Shown: positions 29,973-40,306, counted from the stretch's first letter. The stretch is DNA of 64,000 nucleotides from Leclercia adecarboxylata (GCA_901472455.1 LR590464.1:4402001-4466000); one strand, 5' to 3'. Numbers and translations are program-made. Notes: a model not told the origin generated them from the sequence alone.

Positions 29973-30857
29973 CTATTGCTGGTCCGATTCTGCCAGGTCG
30001 TCGTGCTCCTGGCCCAAGAGCGATAATTCCAACAATGCATAACGGTGCTCAACATAGTTGTGTACGTTGTTAGCAACCGCTAATTTGAACAGTGCCGTAG
30101 CGCTGTCCATATCCCCCAGACTTAGGTAGTACTTACCTAAATAGAAGTTGGTTTCACTGAGATGCTCAGCGAGCGAGGTGTTATCCGTTGCGTCTGCCTT
30201 GAGCCTTTCCATCAGCGTTGCTTCGCTGATGTTGCCCAGGTAGAACTCGACAATATTCCATCCCCACTGTTCCTTGTCCGATTTTTCGAAGCGTTGGTTT
30301 AACGCGTCTTTGGCCTGCTTTGCATCGAGCTTCTGCTCAACAATGTAAAGCCACAGGCTACGGAAAGGATCGTTAGGATCGTCTTGATAAAACGCCAGCA
30401 GATCATCTTGCGCTAACTTGTCACGACCGCCGTAATACAGGGCGATCCCGCGATTCAAGTGCGCGTAGTTGTAAGTTGGATCAAGCTCAAGTACAGAATC
30501 AAACGCTTCATAGGCAGCATCAAAATTGCCTGCCTGCGTTAAATAAATACCTAAGTAATTGAATACTTCAGGCATATCTGGTCGGATCGCCAACGCTTGT
30601 GAAAAATCGTTTCGCGCTAGTGCCCTCAGACCGAGACTATCATACAACACTCCGCGCTCATATAAAAGCTGTGCGCGTTCGTCATCGGTTAAAGCCCGAC
30701 TGGCAAGAATTTGTTCCATGCGTGCCAGAATCACTTCCTGCTGCAAAGTCGGTTGCAGTGGCACTGCGAGGACTTCACTTTTACGCCAGGCAGAGTTGCT
30801 GCATCCTGCCAGCGTCAAAGCTGTCGCAACGAAACACCAGCGCAGAAAAGGCTTCAT
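29973..30857 (-). CDS. nlpI: Outer-membrane TPR lipoprotein NlpI
   Basis: 294 residues, intact. The lipoprotein signal MKPFLRWCFVATALTLAGCS ends in a lipobox with the acylated Cys at 19. Tetratricopeptide repeats follow (for example ARNDFSQALAIRPDMPEVFN and AAYEAFDSVLELDPTYNYAH). NlpI dimers act as adaptor for the protease Prc and scaffold peptidoglycan hydrolases such as MepS in the periplasm. I take the ATG at 30857 because the upstream in-frame extension lacks a signal. It follows pnp by 110 bases. Confidence 0.96.
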   Translation of the reverse strand: MKPFLRWCFVATALTLAGCSNSAWRKSEVLAVPLQPTLQQEVILARMEQILASRALTDDERAQLLYERGVLYDSLGLRALARNDFSQALAIRPDMPEVFNYLGIYLTQAGNFDAAYEAFDSVLELDPTYNYAHLNRGIALYYGGRDKLAQDDLLAFYQDDPNDPFRSLWLYIVEQKLDAKQAKDALNQRFEKSDKEQWGWNIVEFYLGNISEATLMERLKADATDNTSLAEHLSETNFYLGKYYLSLGDMDSATALFKLAVANNVHNYVEHRYALLELSLLGQEHDDLAESDQQ

Positions 30858-30929
30858 TTCCCACTCCCGAAGACAACTATTGGATGAACGTCCTGTCCCC
30901 CGGCGGCTCAACAAGGCGTCCTGCCTGAT

Positions 30930-30957
30930 AACAAGCCCCCCGCTTACGCGGAGGGCA
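30930..30957 (-). terminator. Terminator after pnp
   Basis: On the minus strand GCCCTCCGC, loop GTAA, GCGGGGGGC followed by TTGTT. It lies just past the pnp stop and before nlpI. Confidence 0.7.
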
Positions 30958-30967
30958 AACGGCAACC

Positions 30968-33100
30968 TTACTCGCCCTGTTCTGCTGCCGGAGCTTCCGG
31001 TGCAGCGGCAGATGACTGCTCGGTCGCTTCTTTAATGCTCAGACGGATACGGCCCTGGCGGTCAACTTCCAGAACTTTAACCGGAACTTCCTGACCCATC
31101 TGCAGGTAATCGGTCACTTTCTCAACGCGCTTGTCAGCGATCTGAGAGATGTGTACCAGACCTTCTTTACCGCCACCGATGGCAACGAATGCGCCAAAGT
31201 CAACGATACGGGTCACTTTACCGCTATAGATACGGCCCACTTCGATCTCTGCGGTGATCTCTTCGATACGACGGATAGCGAATTTCGCTTTCTCACCGTC
31301 GGTCGCTGCGATCTTCACAGTACCGTCATCTTCGATTTCGATGGTGGTGCCGGTCTCTTCGGTCAGAGCACGGATAACAGAACCGCCTTTACCGATAACG
31401 TCTTTGATCTTGTCCGGGCTGATCTTGATGGTGTGGATACGTGGTGCGAACTGAGAAATGTCGCCACGTGGCGCGTTAATCGCCTGTTCCATCACGCTCA
31501 GGATGTGCAGACGTGCACCTTTCGCCTGGTTCAGCGCAGCGTGCATGATCTCTTTGGTGATGCCTTCAATTTTGATATCCATCTGCAGGGCAGAGATACC
31601 TTCGCGGGAACCCGCAACTTTGAAGTCCATATCACCCAGGTGATCTTCGTCGCCCAGGATGTCAGACAGAACAACGTAGTTGTCGCCTTCTTTCACCAGA
31701 CCCATCGCGATACCCGCAACAGCTGCTTTCACAGGAACACCCGCGTCCATCAGTGCCAGAGAAGCACCACACACGGAAGCCATAGAAGAGGAGCCGTTAG
31801 ATTCGGTGATTTCAGAAACCACGCGAACGGTGTACGGGAATTTATCAGCATCTGGCATAACAGCCAGAACGCCGCGCTTCGCCAGACGACCGTGACCAAT
31901 TTCACGACGCTTCGGCGAGCCAACCATACCGGTCTCACCCACGGAGTACGGAGGGAAGTTGTAGTGGAACAGGAAGCTGTCTGTGCGCTCGCCCATCAGT
32001 TCGTCGATGTTCTGTGCGTCACGGGCAGTACCCAGGGTCGCAGTTACCAGCGCCTGAGTTTCACCACGGGTGAACAGTGCGGAACCGTGAGTACGTGGCA
32101 GCACGCCAGTACGCACATCCAGACCACGGATCATGTCTTTTTCACGGCCATCGATACGTGGCTCGCCTGCCAGAACGCGGCTACGAACAACGTTTTTCTC
32201 GATCGCGTGCAGAATTTCGCTCAGTTCGTTAGCGTCCAGGGCGTCATCTTCTGCCACCAGCGTAGCGATGGTTTCAGATTTGATGACGTCAACCTGAGCA
32301 TAACGCTCCTGCTTGTCGGTGATGCGGTAAGCATCGCTCAGACGAGATTCAGCCAGCGCAGCAACGCGCGCGTTCAGCGCTTCGTTAACCGCTTCTGGCT
32401 GCCAGTCCCAACGTGGTTTACCGGCTTCTTTCACCAGGTCGTTGATGTTCTGGATAACGATCTGCTGCTGCTCGTGGCCAAACACCACCGCGCCCAGCAT
32501 CTGGTCTTCGCTCAGCAGTTCTGCTTCGGATTCAACCATCAGTACCGCAGCTTCGGTACCGGCAACAACCAGGTCCAGCTTGCTCTCTTTCAGCTCGTCC
32601 TGAGTTGGGTTCAGAACGTACTGGTCATTGATGTAACCCACGCGAGCAGAACCGATTGGACCGTTGAATGGAATACCAGACAGAGACAGGGCTGCAGATG
32701 CGCCGATCATCGCAACGATGTCCGGGTTAACCTGTGGGTTAACGGAAACAACGGTGGCGATAACCTGAACTTCGTTAACGAAGCCTTCCGGGAACAGCGG
32801 GCGAACCGGGCGGTCAATCAGACGCGCAATCAGGGTTTCGCCTTCGCTTGGACGGCCTTCACGACGGAAGAAACCACCCGGGATTTTACCGGCAGCGTAG
32901 GTACGCTCCTGGTAGTTAACGGTCAGTGGGAAGAAGTCCTGACCTGGTTTTGCTTTTTTCTGGCCAACCACGGTTACGAATACCGCGGTGTCATCCATGC
33001 TTACCATAACAGCAGCAGTGGCCTGACGCGCCATCATGCCGGTTTCCAGCGTGACGGTATGCTGACCGTACTGGAATTTACGAACGATCGGATTCAGCAA
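30968..33100 (-). CDS. pnp: Polyribonucleotide nucleotidyltransferase (PNPase)
   Basis: Phosphorolytic 3'-5' exoribonuclease and degradosome subunit, 710 residues, intact. Two RNase PH cores (FFPLTVNYQERTYAAGKIPG and GSALFTRGETQALVTATLG, with the catalytic block SDILGDEDHLGDMDFKVAGS) flank a helical domain; the C-terminus has a KH domain (IKDVIGKGGSVIRALTEETG) and an S1 domain (GKVTRIVDFGAFVAIGGGKE). Its leader forms an RNase III-cleaved hairpin used for autocontrol. Downstream of rpsO on the same strand. Confidence 0.98.
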   Translation of the reverse strand: MLNPIVRKFQYGQHTVTLETGMMARQATAAVMVSMDDTAVFVTVVGQKKAKPGQDFFPLTVNYQERTYAAGKIPGGFFRREGRPSEGETLIARLIDRPVRPLFPEGFVNEVQVIATVVSVNPQVNPDIVAMIGASAALSLSGIPFNGPIGSARVGYINDQYVLNPTQDELKESKLDLVVAGTEAAVLMVESEAELLSEDQMLGAVVFGHEQQQIVIQNINDLVKEAGKPRWDWQPEAVNEALNARVAALAESRLSDAYRITDKQERYAQVDVIKSETIATLVAEDDALDANELSEILHAIEKNVVRSRVLAGEPRIDGREKDMIRGLDVRTGVLPRTHGSALFTRGETQALVTATLGTARDAQNIDELMGERTDSFLFHYNFPPYSVGETGMVGSPKRREIGHGRLAKRGVLAVMPDADKFPYTVRVVSEITESNGSSSMASVCGASLALMDAGVPVKAAVAGIAMGLVKEGDNYVVLSDILGDEDHLGDMDFKVAGSREGISALQMDIKIEGITKEIMHAALNQAKGARLHILSVMEQAINAPRGDISQFAPRIHTIKISPDKIKDVIGKGGSVIRALTEETGTTIEIEDDGTVKIAATDGEKAKFAIRRIEEITAEIEVGRIYSGKVTRIVDFGAFVAIGGGKEGLVHISQIADKRVEKVTDYLQMGQEVPVKVLEVDRQGRIRLSIKEATEQSSAAAPEAPAAEQGE

Positions 33101-33177
33101 GATTCTGTCCTTTCTTAAATGAATGACAGCACACCAGAGGCGTGCTGACGTTTAACCGGACCTTCTTCGCATCCTCG

Positions 33178-33225
33178 CGACTAATGACAACCGACACCCC
33201 CATGGGTGAAGCCTCTCATTAGCCG
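33178..33225 (-). promoter_or_regulatory. pnp: pnp leader hairpin (RNase III processing site)
   Basis: The minus-strand leader holds CGGCTAATGA ... TCATTAGTCG closing a long imperfect stem, with CACCC/GGGTG near the tip. It corresponds to the E. coli pnp leader stem that RNase III cuts and PNPase then degrades to repress its own translation. It lies 78 bases upstream of the pnp start. The E. coli small RNA SraG/PsrO also maps to this gap; I cannot confirm it here. Confidence 0.75.
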
Positions 33226-33299
33226 CGCGAACCTCTGCAATGAAGATCATTTATAGCAACAATACATTAGTTTCCAGTGAATTGCTGCGGTCTGGTTGA

Positions 33300-33326
33300 A
33301 AAAAGGGGCCATAAGGCCCCCTTTTC
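33300..33326 (-). terminator. Terminator after rpsO
   Basis: On the minus strand GGGGCC, loop TTAT, GGCCCC, then TTTTTT. It directly follows rpsO; in E. coli read-through continues into pnp. Confidence 0.82.
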
Positions 33327-33341
33327 TGAAACTCGCAAGAC

Positions 33342-33611
33342 TTAGCGACGCAGACCCAGACGCTCGATCAGCGCGGTGTAGCGTGCAACATCTTTACGCT
33401 TCAGGTAGTCGAGCAGTTTACGACGCTGAGAAACCATGCGCAGCAGACCACGACGGCTGTGGTGATCTTTTTTGTGCTCTGCAAAGTGACCCTGCAGGTG
33501 GTTAATCTGTGCAGTCAGCAGTGCAACCTGAACTTCGGTAGAACCGCTGTCGTTAGCATCACGACCAAACTCAGAAACGATTTTAGCTTTAGCTTCAACG
33601 CTTAGAGACAT
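33342..33611 (-). CDS. rpsO: 30S ribosomal protein uS15
   Basis: 89 residues, intact: MSLSVEAKAKIVSEFGRDAN to IERLGLRR. A primary 16S rRNA-binding protein that nucleates the 30S platform and represses its own message by trapping ribosomes at a leader pseudoknot. The conserved GSTEVQVALLT and HKKDHHSRRGLLRMVSQRR helices are present. An in-frame ATG 25 codons upstream exists, but the MSLS start is the known one. Between truB and pnp. Confidence 0.98.
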   Translation of the reverse strand: MSLSVEAKAKIVSEFGRDANDSGSTEVQVALLTAQINHLQGHFAEHKKDHHSRRGLLRMVSQRRKLLDYLKRKDVARYTALIERLGLRR

Positions 33612-33762
33612 TTTAAAACTCCAAAGTATAAAGAATGAAAGGATGCCGATCTCTAATTCAGCTATCCCATGTATAACGCTTGCCAATTGTTAAACAATTT
33701 ACCAGACGTTAAGCGGCAATATTCTACCCGCCTCCCCTGCTTATCGCAAGGTGAGGCGTCAG

Positions 33763-34708
33763 TTATGCCGGATATTCGACCACCAGACGGCGTGGTGCAA
33801 CACGACCTTCGTCGTCAATTTCGCCCATGCCGATAAAGGTATTGTCATCGCCTTCCGTCACGCGCACTAACCCCTGGTGAGGAACGCCAGTGGTGCGCAC
33901 CGGGTTGCCGTTTTTAAAGTAAACGGACGGAGGTCAGCGGCAGATTGACCACCGGATAGTCCGAAGCTGGACTGTCCATAGGCATCAGCAGCGATCCAGC
34001 AAATCGGCAGCATCAATACCTTGCTCCTGGGCCTGCTCAACCAGCGCCTGGAGCTGCTCCAGCGTCACCATCCGTTCTGCCGGGTATTTACTCACCGCCA
34101 GACGGCGCAGATAAATCACGTGCGCGCCACAACCCAGTTTTTCACCCAGGTCGTCAATGATGGTACGGATGTAAGTGCCTTTTGAGCAGTGAACTTCCAG
34201 CTCCAGCTCATCCCCTTCGTGGCGAATGAACAGCAGTTCATACACCGTAATCGGGCGGGCTTCGCGTGGCACCTCAATACCCTGGCGCGCGTACTCGTAG
34301 AGTTTTTTGCCCTGGTATTTCAGTGCTGAATACATCGACGGCACCTGCTGGGGTGTCGCCGCGGAAACTCTCCAGCGCAGCCGCAAGCTGTTCAGCGCTG
34401 AACGCCACCGGACGTTCTTCGACCACCTGGCCATCCGCATCGGAGGTGTCCGTGCGCTGGCCCAGCCTGGCAATCACGCGGTAGCGTTTGTCGGAATCCA
34501 GCAGATACTGGGAAAACTTCGTCGCTTCACCCAGGCAAACCGGCAACATCCCGGTCGCCAGCGGATCAAGCGCACCGGTATGTCCGGCACGGTTCGCGTT
34601 ATAAATACGCTTAACCTTTTGCAGCACGTCGTTGCTGGAAGCACCCTGGTGCTTATCCAGTAGCAGCACGCCGTGTACGTCGCGACCGCGACGACGAGGA
34701 CGACTCAT
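33763..34708 (-). CDS. truB: tRNA pseudouridine-55 synthase TruB (frameshifted)
   Basis: Makes pseudouridine 55 in the T-loop of tRNAs. About 314 residues. [20 protein letters not shown] starts it; [15 protein letters not shown] holds the catalytic Asp; [18 protein letters not shown] and [20 protein letters not shown] are conserved; the PUA-type end reads [13 protein letters not shown]. Indels near 34360, 33985 and 33930 break the frame. Start and the rbfA stop overlap (TAATG), implying coupling. Confidence 0.95.
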
Positions 34709-35109
34709 TAGTCCTCCTTGTTATCGTCCGGGTTCACACGACGCTCATCATCCTGCTTCACCACGCTGGTGACCAGGTTGGACATGCGCATCCCTTCAAC
34801 CAGTGAGTTGTCGTAGAAGAAGGTCAGTTCCGGCACGATACGCAGGCGCATAGCTTTGCCCAGCAGAGAGCGGATAAAACCAGAGGCATCCTGCAGGGCT
34901 TTGATGCCCAGCTTAACTGCCGCTTCGTCATGGTCATTCAGGAAGGTCACAAACACCTTGGCATAGGCCAGATCGCGGGACACTTCTACACCAGATACCG
35001 TCGTCATCATGCCCAGGCGTGGATCTTTAATTTCGCGCTGCAGGATGATTGCGATCTCTTTTTGCATCTCCTGAGCTACGCGCTGCGGGCGACCAAATTC
35101 TTTCGCCAT
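34708..35109 (-). CDS. rbfA: Ribosome-binding factor A
   Basis: 133 residues, intact: MAKEFGRPQRVAQEMQKEIA to DDNKED. KH-fold late-stage 30S assembly factor that binds near the 5' end of 16S rRNA helix 1 and is needed in the cold. The conserved block DPRLGMMTTVSGVEVSRDLA and the C-terminal acidic tail are present. I use the second ATG (preceded by GGAGAA), not the upstream in-frame MSGEFI. Between infB and truB. Confidence 0.97.
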   Translation of the reverse strand: MAKEFGRPQRVAQEMQKEIAIILQREIKDPRLGMMTTVSGVEVSRDLAYAKVFVTFLNDHDEAAVKLGIKALQDASGFIRSLLGKAMRLRIVPELTFFYDNSLVEGMRMSNLVTSVVKQDDERRVNPDDNKED

Positions 35110-35126
35110 AATAAATTCTCCAGACA

Positions 35127-35150
35127 AAAAAGGGGCTTTTAGCCCCTTTT
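35127..35150 (-). terminator. Symmetric hairpin with U-run between infB and rbfA
   Basis: AGGGGCT, loop TTT, AGCCCCT with A-rich and T-rich flanks; on the minus strand it ends in TTTTTT. It sits inside the metY-rpsO operon just before rbfA, so partial termination or 3'-end formation is likely. A REP-like fragment (GCCGGGTGGCGCGAGGCGAT) follows at 35161. Confidence 0.65.
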
Positions 35151-35212
35151 GATAATTCTTGCCGGGTGGCGCGAGGCGATCCCGGCTTACATGTGGACTG
35201 ATCCGCAGGGGA

Positions 35213-37909
35213 TTAGTCGATGCTGCGTTGGATCTCGATGATCTCGAACACTTCGATCATATCGCCTACGCGAACGTCGTTGTAGTTCTTCACGCCGATA
35301 CCACATTCCATGCCGTTACGGACTTCGTTAACGTCATCTTTGAAGCGGCGCAGGGATTCCAGCTCGCCTTCATAGATAACCACGTTGTCACGCAAGAACG
35401 CGGATTGGGTTGTGACGCTTAATGTTGCCTTCGGTAACCATACAGCCCGCGATCGCACCGAATTTCGGTGATTTGAACACGTCACGTACTTCAGCCAGAC
35501 CGATGATCTGCTGTTTCAGCTCTGGAGACAGCATACCGCTCATTGCCGCTTTCACTTCGTCGATCAGGTGATAGATGACGGAGTAGTAGCGGAGATCCAG
35601 GCTTTCTGATTCGATCACGCGACGCGCAGAAGCATCGGCACGGACGTTGAAGCCAACCAGAATCGCGTTGGATGCTGCAGCCAGGGTTGCGTCGGTTTCG
35701 GTGATACCACCTACGCCAGAACCGATGATCTTCACTTTCACTTCGTCGGTAGACAGTTTCAGTAAAGAGTCGGAGATCGCTTCCACAGAACCCTGCACGT
35801 CTGCCTTCAGAACGACGTTCACTTCGTGAACTTCGCCTTCGGTCATGTTGGCAAACATGTTCTCGAGTTTAGATTTCTGCTGACGAGCCAGTTTAACTTC
35901 ACGGAATTTGCCCTGACGGTACAGTGCAACTTCACGCGCTTTCTTCTCGTCACGAACAACGGTTACTTCATCACCGGCAGCCGGAACACCGGACAGACCG
36001 AGGATTTCCACAGGAATGGACGGACCTGCTTCCAGTACTTCGCGACCCAGTTCGTCACGCATTGCACGAACACGGCCATATTCGAAGCCACACAGCACGA
36101 TGTCGCCTTTGTTCAGGGTACCTTCACGTACCAGAACAGTCGCAACCGGGCCACGACCTTTATCCAGGAAGGATTCGATCACCGCACCGCTCGCCATACC
36201 ATTGCGAACCGCTTTCAGCTCCAGAACTTCAGCCTGCAGCAGGATAGCGTTCAGCAGGTCATCAATACCGGTACCCACTTTTGCAGAAACCGGGATGAAC
36301 TGAGACTCGCCGCCCCACTCTTCTGGCATAACACCGTACTGGGACAGTTCGTTTTTAACGCGATCCATATCCGCTTCTGGCTTATCGATTTTGTTCACTG
36401 CAACGACCAGAGGCACCTGCGCCGCTTTCGCGTGCTGGATAGCTTCGATAGTCTGCGGCATCACGCCATCGTCTGCTGCAACCACCAGAACAACGATATC
36501 CGTCGCCTGCGCACCACGAGCACGCATAGAGGTAAACGCGGCGTGGCCCGGGGTATCCAGGAAGGTGATCATCCCATTGTCGGTTTCTACGTGGTAGGCA
36601 CCGATGTGCTGGGTAATGCCGCCTGCTTCGCCGGAGGCCACTTTCGTGGAACGAATGTAGTCCAGCAGAGAAGTTTTACCGTGGTCAACGTGACCCATGA
36701 TGGTCACAACCGGTGCGCGCGGCTCAGCGGCTGCGCCCGTGTCACGGTCGCTCATTACCGCTTCTTCCAGCTCGTTTTCACGACGCAGGATAACTTTGTG
36801 GCCCATCTCTTCGGCAACCAGCTGTGCGGTTTCCTGGTCGATAACCTGGTTGATGGTCGCCATCGCGCCCAGCTTCATCATCGCTTTGATGACCTGAGAA
36901 CCTTTAACGGCCATCTTGTTCGCCAGTTCGCCAACAGTGATGGTTTCACCGATGATAACGTCACGGTTAACGGCCTGAGCTGGCTTCTGGAAGCCTTGCT
37001 GCAGAGCGGAACCTTTACGCTTGCCACCTTTACCACCGCGACCCGCGGCACGCGCTTCTTCGCGATCGGCTTTAGATTCGGCGTGTTTGTTACCCTTCTT
37101 CTGAGGGCGGGCAGCTTTTGATGCAGTGCGGGTACGGCCACGACCACCTTCAACCTCACGGTCGTTTTCGTCTTCGGCCTGGCGCGCATGCTGAGAAGTG
37201 GTGACGTGATAATCGCTCTTATCCTCATCACCTTTCGCTTTCTCTTGCTCAGCCCAAACACCTGCGTTTTCTTCTGCCATACGACGTGCTTCTTCAGCAA
37301 CACGACGTGCGTCTTCTTCCAGCTTGCGACGAGCTTCTTCTTCGGCTTTACGCTTCAGCTCGGCAGCTTCATTTTCACGACGGGCTTTTTCCGTCTGGGC
37401 AGTTTTGGTCATTTCGTCAGTCTGTTGATTGCTCACTTTGTCTTTTTCCGCAGCGTCACGCTTCGCTTTTTCACTGGCATCGCGCTTCGCTTTTTCTGCG
37501 GCCTCACGTTCAGCTTTTAATTCTGCCTCACGTTTGGCGGTTGCTTCCGCCTCACGCTGAGCTTGTTCTTCCGCTTCACGCTGCGCCTGCTCTTCCGCGG
37601 CAAGGCGTTCAGCTCTTGCGGATCACGTTTTACAAAGGTGCGTGTCTTGCGGACTTCGATTTGTACCGATTTGCTTTTTCCACCGGTACCAGGAACATTT
37701 AACGTACTGCGCGTTTTACGCTGTAACGTCAGTTTATCAGGCGCCGAGCCGTGTTCACGGTTCAGGTGCGATAATAAAGTTTGTTTCTCTTGCGCGGTCA
37801 CTGAGTCATCAGCAGACTTCGGGATCCCTGCATCAGCAAATTGCTGTACCAGGCGGTCCACGGAAGTCTGAATTTCAGCAGCCAGCGTTTTTACAGTTAC
37901 ATCAGTCAT
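35213..37909 (-). CDS. infB: Translation initiation factor IF-2 (frameshifted)
   Basis: GTPase that delivers initiator tRNA and joins subunits, about 898 residues. N-terminal IF2-N module ([20 protein letters not shown]), a long charged Ala/Glu/Arg-rich region, then the G domain: [16 protein letters not shown] (G1), DTPGHAAF (G3), NKIDKPEAD (G4), followed by the beta-barrel, domain 3 and the C2 domain binding fMet-tRNA. Indels near 37615-37520 and near 35410 split the ends off the large central frame; it finishes [10 protein letters not shown]. This gene is essential, so the breaks are almost surely sequence errors. Confidence 0.96.
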
Positions 37910-37933
37910 GCTGTTCCTTCCTGCTACAGTTTA

Positions 37934-39421
37934 TTACGCTTCGTCGCCGAACCAGCAAATATTACGTGCGGCCATGATGAGCTCGCCGGCTTTCTCGTCG
38001 GTTAAACCTTCGATATCAGCCAGGTCATCAACGCCTTGTTCAGCGAGATCTTCCAGCGTACAAACACCACGGGCAGCCAGCTTGAACGCAATCGCACGAT
38101 CAAGACCTTCCAGATTCAGCAGGTCATCAGCCGGCTTGTTATCACCAAGGCTTTCTTCCTGAGCCAGTGCCAGGGTGGTCAGTGCGTTTTTAGCGCGGTC
38201 ACGCAGGGCTTCAACGGTGGCTTCATCCAGGCCGTCGATTTCCAGCAGTTCTTTCATTGGCACATAGGCCAGTTCTTCCAGCGTTGAGAAACCTTCTTCA
38301 ACCAGAACGGTGGCGAAATCTTCGTCAATGTCCAGATGCTTAGTGAAGGTATCAATGGCCGCATGGGCTTCAGCCTGATGCTTAGCCTGCAGGTCATCAA
38401 CGGTCATTACGTTGAGTTCCCAGCCGCTCAGCTGTGAAGCCAGGCGGACGTTCTGACCGTTACGGCCGATAGCCTGCGCCAGATTGCCTGCTTCCACGGC
38501 GATATCCATGGTGTGCTTGTCTTCGTCTACCACGATAGACGCAACATCAGCCGGTGCCATCGCGTTGATCACGAACTGCGCCGGGTTGTCGTCCCACAGA
38601 ACGATATCAATACGCTCGCCGCCCAGTTCAGTCGAAACTGCCTGAACACGCGCGCCACGCATACCGACGCAAGCACCAACAGGGTCGATACGCTTGTCGT
38701 TGGTTTTCACCGCGATTTTCGCACGGGAACCCGGATCGCGGGCAGCGGCTTTAATCTCGATCACTTCTTCGCCAATTTCTGGCACTTCAATGCGGAACAG
38801 TTCGATCAGCATTTCAGGTTTAGAACGGGTCACGAACAGCTGAGCGCCACGCGCTTCTGGACGCACGGAATAGAGTACGCCGCGAATACGGTCACCCGGA
38901 CGGAAGTTCTCACGTGGCAGCATATCTTCACGCAGAATCACTGCTTCAGCGTTGTTACCCAGATCCAGGGAGATGTTGTCGCGGTTAACTTTTTTCACCA
39001 CGCCCGTGATGATCTCACCTTCATGCTCGCGGAACTGGTCAACGACCATAGCGCGCTCAGCTTCACGAACTTTCTGTACGATAACCTGTTTAGCAGTCTG
39101 GGTGGTGATACGGTCGAAGGTGACAGATTCGATCTGATCTTCAACGTAATCGTCGATGTTCAGGCTCTCATCTTCGTAACGTGCCGCTTCGAGAGTGATC
39201 TCTTTCGTTGGCTGGGTCACTTCTTCCACGATAACCCAACGACGGAAAGTATCGAAGTCGCCGCTCTTGCGATCGATTTCTACACGAACATCGATCTCTT
39301 GCTCGTATTTTTTCTTGGTTGCCGTAGCCAGTGCACTTTCCAGCGCTTCGAAAATCTTTTCACGCGGCAGTGATTTTTCGTTGGAGACGGCTTCAACAAC
39401 AGCCAAAATTTCTTTGTTCAT
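37934..39421 (-). CDS. nusA: Transcription termination/antitermination factor NusA
   Basis: 495 residues, intact. N-terminal RNA polymerase-binding domain (MNKEILAVVEAVSNEKSLPR), S1 domain (HEGEIITGVVKKVNRDNISL), two KH domains (around RIDPVGACVGMRGARVQAVS and AQAIGRNGQNVRLASQLSGW), then two acidic repeats near the end (DDLLNLEGLDRAIAFKLAAR and VDDLADIEGLTDEKAGELIM). Controls pausing, termination and antitermination. The start overlaps the rimP reading frame and infB begins 24 bases after its stop. Confidence 0.98.
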   Translation of the reverse strand: MNKEILAVVEAVSNEKSLPREKIFEALESALATATKKKYEQEIDVRVEIDRKSGDFDTFRRWVIVEEVTQPTKEITLEAARYEDESLNIDDYVEDQIESVTFDRITTQTAKQVIVQKVREAERAMVVDQFREHEGEIITGVVKKVNRDNISLDLGNNAEAVILREDMLPRENFRPGDRIRGVLYSVRPEARGAQLFVTRSKPEMLIELFRIEVPEIGEEVIEIKAAARDPGSRAKIAVKTNDKRIDPVGACVGMRGARVQAVSTELGGERIDIVLWDDNPAQFVINAMAPADVASIVVDEDKHTMDIAVEAGNLAQAIGRNGQNVRLASQLSGWELNVMTVDDLQAKHQAEAHAAIDTFTKHLDIDEDFATVLVEEGFSTLEELAYVPMKELLEIDGLDEATVEALRDRAKNALTTLALAQEESLGDNKPADDLLNLEGLDRAIAFKLAARGVCTLEDLAEQGVDDLADIEGLTDEKAGELIMAARNICWFGDEA

Positions 39422-39906
39422 CGCGGGCTTTTCACCTCATCCAGACTGTTAAAAGTGGGAACCAGGTTCGCCTTCTGGATATTACTCAGCGCGAACACTT
39501 CATCTTTGCCTTCGACTGTTACTGTGATCATCTCACCGTCAACGGCCTTAATAACGCCCTGCCATTTACGGCGGTTTTGTACAGCCATACGCAGGACGAT
39601 AGCCGCTTCTTCACCAATGTAGTGGGTGTAGTGTTCAGCAGTAAACAGCGGGCGATGCAGACCAGGCGAGGAAACTTCCAGGTTATAGGCGACGGTAATA
39701 GGATCTTCAACATCAAGAACCGCACTCACCTGGTGGCTAACATCAGCACAATCATCAACATTGATGCCATCTTCACTATCAATATAGATGCGCAGCGTGG
39801 ATGTACGGCTGCGAATGAATTCGATGCCGACCAGTTCGTAGCCCAGTGCTTCGACTGGTGCTTTAATCATCTCTGTTAATTTTTGGTCTAATGTGGACAA
39901 GCCCAC
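39418..39906 (-). CDS. rimP: Ribosome maturation factor RimP (tail altered by a lost base)
   Basis: 30S assembly factor binding the S12/S5 region. The reading frame gives 162 residues, starting at a GTG (GLSTLDQKLTEMIKAPVEAL); an in-frame TTG two codons on gives the usual MSTL start. The family length is about 150 and ends LVPHF. Here the end reads LVPTFNSLDEVKSPR because one C of a CCCC run near 39455 is missing; restoring it places the stop at 39449-39451. The extended frame overlaps nusA by 4 bases, which is likely an artefact. It follows metY in the operon. Confidence 0.93.
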   Translation of the reverse strand: MGLSTLDQKLTEMIKAPVEALGYELVGIEFIRSRTSTLRIYIDSEDGINVDDCADVSHQVSAVLDVEDPITVAYNLEVSSPGLHRPLFTAEHYTHYIGEEAAIVLRMAVQNRRKWQGVIKAVDGEMITVTVEGKDEVFALSNIQKANLVPTFNSLDEVKSPR

Positions 39907-39959
39907 CCCCCAAGACGTAAAAAAAGGGCATAAAGCCCAGTTATTCTGTAGTCAGATAA

Positions 39960-39986
39960 CAAAAAACCCCGATAAATCGGGGCTTT
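39960..39986 (-). terminator. Terminator-like hairpin between metY and rimP
   Basis: On the minus strand CCCCGAT, loop TT, ATCGGGG, then TTTTTTG. It ends short metY transcripts; read-through gives the rimP-nusA-infB message. Confidence 0.78.
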
Positions 39987-40108
39987 AGATAACTGAACCC
40001 TATAGCCACAACAGTGGCCTGGAGCACTTTCAAAAAGAATTTTTTCAAATCCAGCTACGAAGGCGCTAAGTCTTCACAGTATATTTGAAAAAGGACTTTA
40101 TAGGAAAG

Positions 40109-40185
<77 letters not shown>

Positions 40186-40276
40186 CCTGAAACGTGGCAA
40201 ATTCTACTCTCTGTGGGTAAAAAATGCAAATAATGCTGGGATTTGGTACCGAGGACGGGACGTAAAATCGGCGTTT

Positions 40277-40306
40277 AGTATATTGATAGCGCGCCCCCTC
40301 TGTCAA
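40277..40306 (-). promoter_or_regulatory. Sigma-70 promoter of the metY-nusA-infB operon
   Basis: On the minus strand TTGACA (40301-40306), an 18-base spacer and TATACT (40277-40282), about 90 bases before metY. Near-consensus boxes fit a strong stable-RNA promoter. Confidence 0.65.

Noticed and set aside
31151..33118. 655-codon open frame antisense to pnp
   Set aside because: It mirrors the pnp codon pattern, is rich in Thr, Phe, Asn and His as expected for a shadow frame, and matches no family; pnp itself is unquestionable.
33101..33341. SraG/PsrO small RNA between pnp and rpsO
   Set aside because: Only the pnp leader hairpin is clearly supported; a separate RNA cannot be shown from sequence alone.
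35826..37121. 431-codon open frame antisense to infB
   Set aside because: Composition is that of a shadow frame opposite a strongly expressed gene.
38513..39373. 286-codon open frame antisense to nusA
   Set aside because: Shadow of nusA; no domain or ribosome-binding site.
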